NCBI GenBank assembly: GCA_034698045.1
Contig: JAQGAU010001203.1
Coordinates: 1 to 20,667, forward strand
Source of the DNA: Paramacrobiotus richtersi
Lineage: Eukaryota > Tardigrada > Eutardigrada > Parachela > Macrobiotidae
Reading direction: 5' to 3'
DNA length: 20,667 bases
The notes below the pieces were generated by a model. The model had not been told where the DNA came from. It searched no databases and was given only the letters and a program-made list of their open reading frames with translations. Below are positions 17,727-20,667 of this stretch, piece after piece (positions within the stretch are counted from its first letter, which is position 1; every line of letters begins with the position of its first letter). A program made the translations under genes and the position numbers.

Positions 17727-18091
17727 ATTTGCGGAGAAAAGAGAGCCAAATTATATCTAAACACCTCAGATTCTTAACTTTATTAATTTCAGACAAGCTG
17801 CGCCAGTTTCTGGTAGAAACTGAGGCGTTGTTGCGGACAGTTCGACAGCTGCAACATTACCGGAAAAATCTCGAGGTCGAGCGGTTATCAGTAAACAACC
17901 GAGATGGTGTCCACAAGTGGAGAAGTACAGGAGCGACAAAAAAGCGTACTGAAAACTATATCTTCACTTCAGGCAGGTTTCTGGAACATATCTCTACTTT
18001 TTATCTCACTCATGTCGCGGACTTTTTTTGCGCTCACTATTTGATAAATTTGAGTACCCAAAACACCTTCTTAATAATAACGCTTTATTGA
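17723..18091 (+). CDS. small coiled-coil-like ORF containing exon copy B
   Basis: The frame is open from ATG 17723 for 122 codons. The core KLRQFLVETEALLRTVRQLQ, followed by HYRKNLEVERLS, is a charged heptad-like helix. Selection on this frame is supported by the silent differences from copy A at 16657-16760. A strong acceptor, CTTTATTAATTTCAG, ends at 17792 and a donor-like TCA-GTAAAC sits at 17890. The reliably coding part may therefore be one exon at 17793-17890 of a larger gene, rather than the whole frame from the ATG. However, similarity to copy A continues past the donor to GVH. The part after about 17940 is poor in coding character. Function is unknown. Confidence 0.45.
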   Translation: MNLRRKESQIISKHLRFLTLLISDKLRQFLVETEALLRTVRQLQHYRKNLEVERLSVNNRDGVHKWRSTGATKKRTENYIFTSGRFLEHISTFYLTHVADFFCAHYLINLSTQNTFLIITLY

Positions 18092-18247
18092 CGACATTTG
18101 CCAATGAATATCTGAGATCGTGTGGTAAACCGGAAAAGTGTTTGATACACTGGCCCATAACCAGTCATTATGCAAAGCCTATTTAAAAAATATTGCATTA
18201 AAATGACGGTAAACAGCCATTGTTTGTTACGAAAACAAAAACAACAT

Positions 18248-18883
18248 TTACCGACGTCCACTTCTGTTAGCATACCACTTGTCACGTCGACTACGAGGCG
18301 TCCGATCAGCGGCTGGCGGTCCGAAAAAATCTGGGTCAATCGCCATGTTGTTATAGATACTACGGCGCTTAGCGTTTGATATTAAAGTTGCTGGAACGTT
18401 AGTGTTCTTCATTGTCGATAGAAAATAGTCCATCCCAGGTGGTTGATCATTTGTCCTGGGGTTAGTGGGTGTTGTTATCCATCGAATCAAATCCACAATA
18501 TTAGTGTTCGAATGTAGATTGCCATTGGTGATTATCTCGAATCGTGGTCCAATGTCCAGTTGGCTGTAAGTCAGCAGATGTTTCAGTAGTCCTCTTCCAC
18601 TGGTCTTTTGCTTGTTAAGAAGCAGATTAATTACATTTTCAATGACAGAATCGATTTCGGATGGCTGTTTGAAGTCATCAGCTTGGCCCATTCCAGAGCT
18701 TGGTGTCGCGTGCACATCATGATCAGATGTCTGCATCTCTTGATAAACAGCAGTTAGTGGGCGACCCAAGATATCAAGAGGTTGGGAAGATGTCCCAAAT
18801 GGCGGCAAATCGTTCTGTTGAGATGACTCACGCAACTGATCGTCATTTAACAAAAACATTTTTCGTGCCATTCTCGCTCTCAT
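18248..18883 (-). CDS. 211-residue protein of unknown function
   Basis: This is a single long minus-strand frame, with ATG at 18883 (a second at 18871 gives MARKMFLLNDDQL). It is hydrophilic without signal peptide or membrane segments. The first 75 residues are polar and probably disordered (SSQQNDLPPFGTSSQPLD). The middle, about 75-160, looks folded: IDSVIENVINLLLNKQKT, then GRGLLKHLLTYSQL, then NTNIVDLIRWITTPTNP and TNVPATLISNAKRRS. The end is basic (RTPRSRRDKWYANRSGRR). The pattern 'LLKHL...SNIVDLI...P.G...F...NVP..LI.N' reminds me of short accessory ORFs seen beside invertebrate mobile elements, but I cannot name the family. The stop overlaps a CG-GTAAAT donor-like site, so a further exon is possible. 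It is one of the most convincing intact ORFs here. Confidence 0.6.
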   Translation of the reverse strand: MRARMARKMFLLNDDQLRESSQQNDLPPFGTSSQPLDILGRPLTAVYQEMQTSDHDVHATPSSGMGQADDFKQPSEIDSVIENVINLLLNKQKTSGRGLLKHLLTYSQLDIGPRFEIITNGNLHSNTNIVDLIRWITTPTNPRTNDQPPGMDYFLSTMKNTNVPATLISNAKRRSIYNNMAIDPDFFGPPAADRTPRSRRDKWYANRSGRR

Positions 18884-18953
18884 GGTCTTCCCAAACCAAA
18901 ATTAACTTGAGACAGGTGGCAAAATAGGAGCCAGAAGAAAAAATCCTTTGGTG

Positions 18954-19166
18954 ATGACAAAAAAAGATATGTCCGTTCAGTCGGAACCGGAAGTCCCGAA
19001 TATGGACCTGATGGACATAAACGACGATCGAATTGATAAGAAGATGTCGGGTTCCTGGAGGAGGAACCAGTCGCTGGCGGGTGTAACGTTCAACATTTGT
19101 TATTCTTATCCCGTAATTATGAGTTTGTATAACTTGCAAATTAAGGGAGGTTTGAAGTGTGCATGA
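18954..19166 (+). CDS. short acidic ORF divergent from the 211-residue gene
   Basis: The ATG at 18954 opens MTKKDMSVQSEPEVPNMDLM, then INDDRIDKKMSGSWRRNQSL. After about 45 polar residues the frame becomes less protein-like and ends at 19166. It lies head-to-head with the minus-strand ORF, 70 bp away. It could be the first exon of a plus-strand gene or a small protein. No splice donor stands out and no family is recognised. Confidence 0.3.
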   Translation: MTKKDMSVQSEPEVPNMDLMDINDDRIDKKMSGSWRRNQSLAGVTFNICYSYPVIMSLYNLQIKGGLKCA

Positions 19167-20667
19167 CTTTAGGATAATGACCAGTACTTAGCAATATGTG
19201 TATTCCAGCTCTTGGCAACCATGAATGTAGAAACGATTTCGATTCGATTTACAAGCGTCCATGCACGGCCTCATTCTTTTCAAAGATATTGCGCAGCGAT
19301 ACCAGTTACGACGGAAAGAGCGGATCGAAAAAAACGCGAAACCGAGCATCGGAAAAACAACCCTTGCAATGCGACTAAAAGATCTTTTTTCGAACATCAA
19401 GACGTCTGGCGCAAATATTCTAGATTGTGGTTCTGTAGGGCTTTTTCTCTTTAGCGTTGTGTCGAAAAATCCCTGCTAGTGGACTAATCTGATTTTGCGT
19501 TGTGGGAGCTTTTCAATCGTACTTCCTGTAGACCAGACTATGAGTGCCAGTTGGTTTGTTTGTTCGGTAATAACTCAAACCAAGAAAATGTAATCTGTCA
19601 CTGAAAGAACATCAGTCGAGCAGATTAAAGATATGTACAGTATTACAGATCAGCCGCATATATTTAGCTCCCGTAAAGACACAACAGGTGGGGCACTAAG
19701 CCACCGGTTTGTCAATGGTACTACGCAGAGAAGTACAGAGAAGCCAACGGCACATGAATCGAAGACGTTAATGCATTTTTCAATACCCTAATCTTGACTT
19801 ACATGAGAGTGTTTACGTGTTTCTTGGCTCATTATAAATTACCAACGCTCATACGGTCTGCGCACAGCCTGCCTGTACTCTTTGCCATGCGCCGCAAATT
19901 TTTCAGCAGCACGCTGATTACTCTTAGGTTCATAAAGCATCGGGACCATTGTGTCCGAGTGCTCGTGGATGGTTTTTTTCTCAAATAAGTAGTTTAGGAT
20001 GCACCTACCGATAGAGAATTTTCTACTCTTCATTCTGGTGTTTAGTGTCTAAATATCTGGCTGAGATGGACATTACAACACATGACAGAACAGCAGCATG
20101 AACGGTAAGTTGCAGCGGCACGAGGTGTTGTGAAAATACGTGGCCCAGGACACTACAGAATGGCTTTTTATAACATTTATGTCTCACGCAAAAATATTAA
20201 AAGTGGTATTGCGAAGTACTCCAGCGAACTGCTGGTCCGGGTACAAACGTCGGAACTGATGACACTAAGTTAGCTGTGAGGAAATATAATCGAAGACGTC
20301 TGCGTTCGTATGAATCAATCGGCGATTCGGCAATGAGTTTTTGGTGGAATAGGTCGAGAAATCAGAGGTGCGTAAGCGCGGTAGCAGTGGTCGAACATCG
20401 GCTGATCGGTCTGATCGGGCGCAGCGATATGATAATATTATATTATATTACGTCAAAAAGGTTTTTGTAATTGTGATTTGTGGTACATTCTCGAGAATGT
20501 ACATTTCTGTTTCCTACTCGTTACTGGCTTGACAGCTATTGCTTCCCTGTTTCCTGGTTACAAATCATACGATTCATCCTTGTTTTCATTCAATTAGCGG
20601 TACTCGATTGCCTCAACTCTGTACGACCACATAGGGCGGTTGCCATACGACCGAAAGTCGATTTTCA
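19167..20667. other. stretch without a supported gene
   Basis: Frames at 19188-19479 are open on both strands. Several plus-strand readings are basic and low-complexity, and none stands out. From 19500 on I see no exon, RNA gene or mobile element apart from an AT-rich patch (GATAATATTATATTATATTA, about 20430) and the palindrome at 20483. Confidence 0.4.
20483..20502. repeat. perfect 20-bp palindrome
   Basis: GTACATTCTCGAGAATGTAC equals its own reverse complement. The core TTCTCGAGAA resembles inverted heat-shock-type half sites (TTC/GAA) but with non-standard spacing. It is an unspaced dyad, so it suits binding of a dimeric factor better than an RNA hairpin. No adjacent gene start is recognised. 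Confidence 0.75.

Noticed and set aside
18085-18379. ORFs on both strands overlapping the 3' part of the 211-residue gene
   Set aside because: They are out-of-frame shadows of that gene, or chance ORFs next to it.
19188-19479. Cluster of overlapping ORFs, one with IGKTTLAMRLKDL resembling a nucleotide-binding GKT
   Set aside because: There is no full P-loop (GxxxxGK[ST]), no hydrophobic strand before it, and three plus frames are equally open.
1-20667. tRNA, rRNA or CRISPR features
   Set aside because: I looked for B-box-like GGTTCGAATCC strings, conserved rRNA segments and regularly spaced repeats and saw none.

Overview
The window is eukaryotic. It has GT-AG introns whose reading phases match across the junction, short introns of about 0.1-0.45 kb, low gene density and many degenerate gene pieces. 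There are no operons, Shine-Dalgarno sites or bacterial gene packing. The two 7TM receptors with highly altered signature motifs, the lipocalin-like gene, the relics of mobile DNA and the moderate GC content suggest a small invertebrate. A tardigrade is my best guess. It rests on remembered family style, not on a marker gene.

Layout. From 1 to 3.0 kb there are only weak, frame-broken minus-strand coding traces, a 22-bp tandem duplication and nested palindromes. At 3.0-3.9 kb lies a diverged copy of a segment that recurs at 8.87-9.97 kb. The segment carries the 3' end of a lipocalin-like exon and its downstream flank. A proline-rich plus-strand ORF follows at 3.9-4.25 kb. A complete two-exon rhodopsin-like 7TM receptor lies at 6.0-7.4 kb. 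Immediately after its stop sits a 387-bp inverted-repeat element (MITE-like) bounded by TTAA. The fuller lipocalin-like gene is at 9.8-10.8 kb on the minus strand. At 12.8-13.1 kb is what looks like the C-terminus of a non-LTR retrotransposon, directly downstream of a second, frame-broken receptor that lacks TM6-TM7 (13.1-13.75 kb, minus).

From 14.2 to 16.5 kb the minus strand holds three pieces of one or more unidentified multi-pass membrane proteins. At 16.7-18.1 kb a frame-broken minus-strand gene with a SAM-like region lies between two direct copies of a small plus-strand coding exon. One copy has a stop codon. A 211-residue minus-strand ORF of unknown function (18.25-18.88 kb) faces a short plus-strand ORF. 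The last 1.5 kb has no recognisable gene.

The genes do not form a pathway. The window reads as a gene-poor, accessory-type region where duplication, transposition and decay have affected lineage-specific receptor and secreted-protein families. The strongest unexplained structure is a ~56-68-nt hairpin found three times (3007, 8868 and inverted at 15182), with arm changes that keep base pairing. The same kind of single-base frame break recurs in several otherwise sensible genes, so either pseudogenes or uncorrected long-read indels must be considered.
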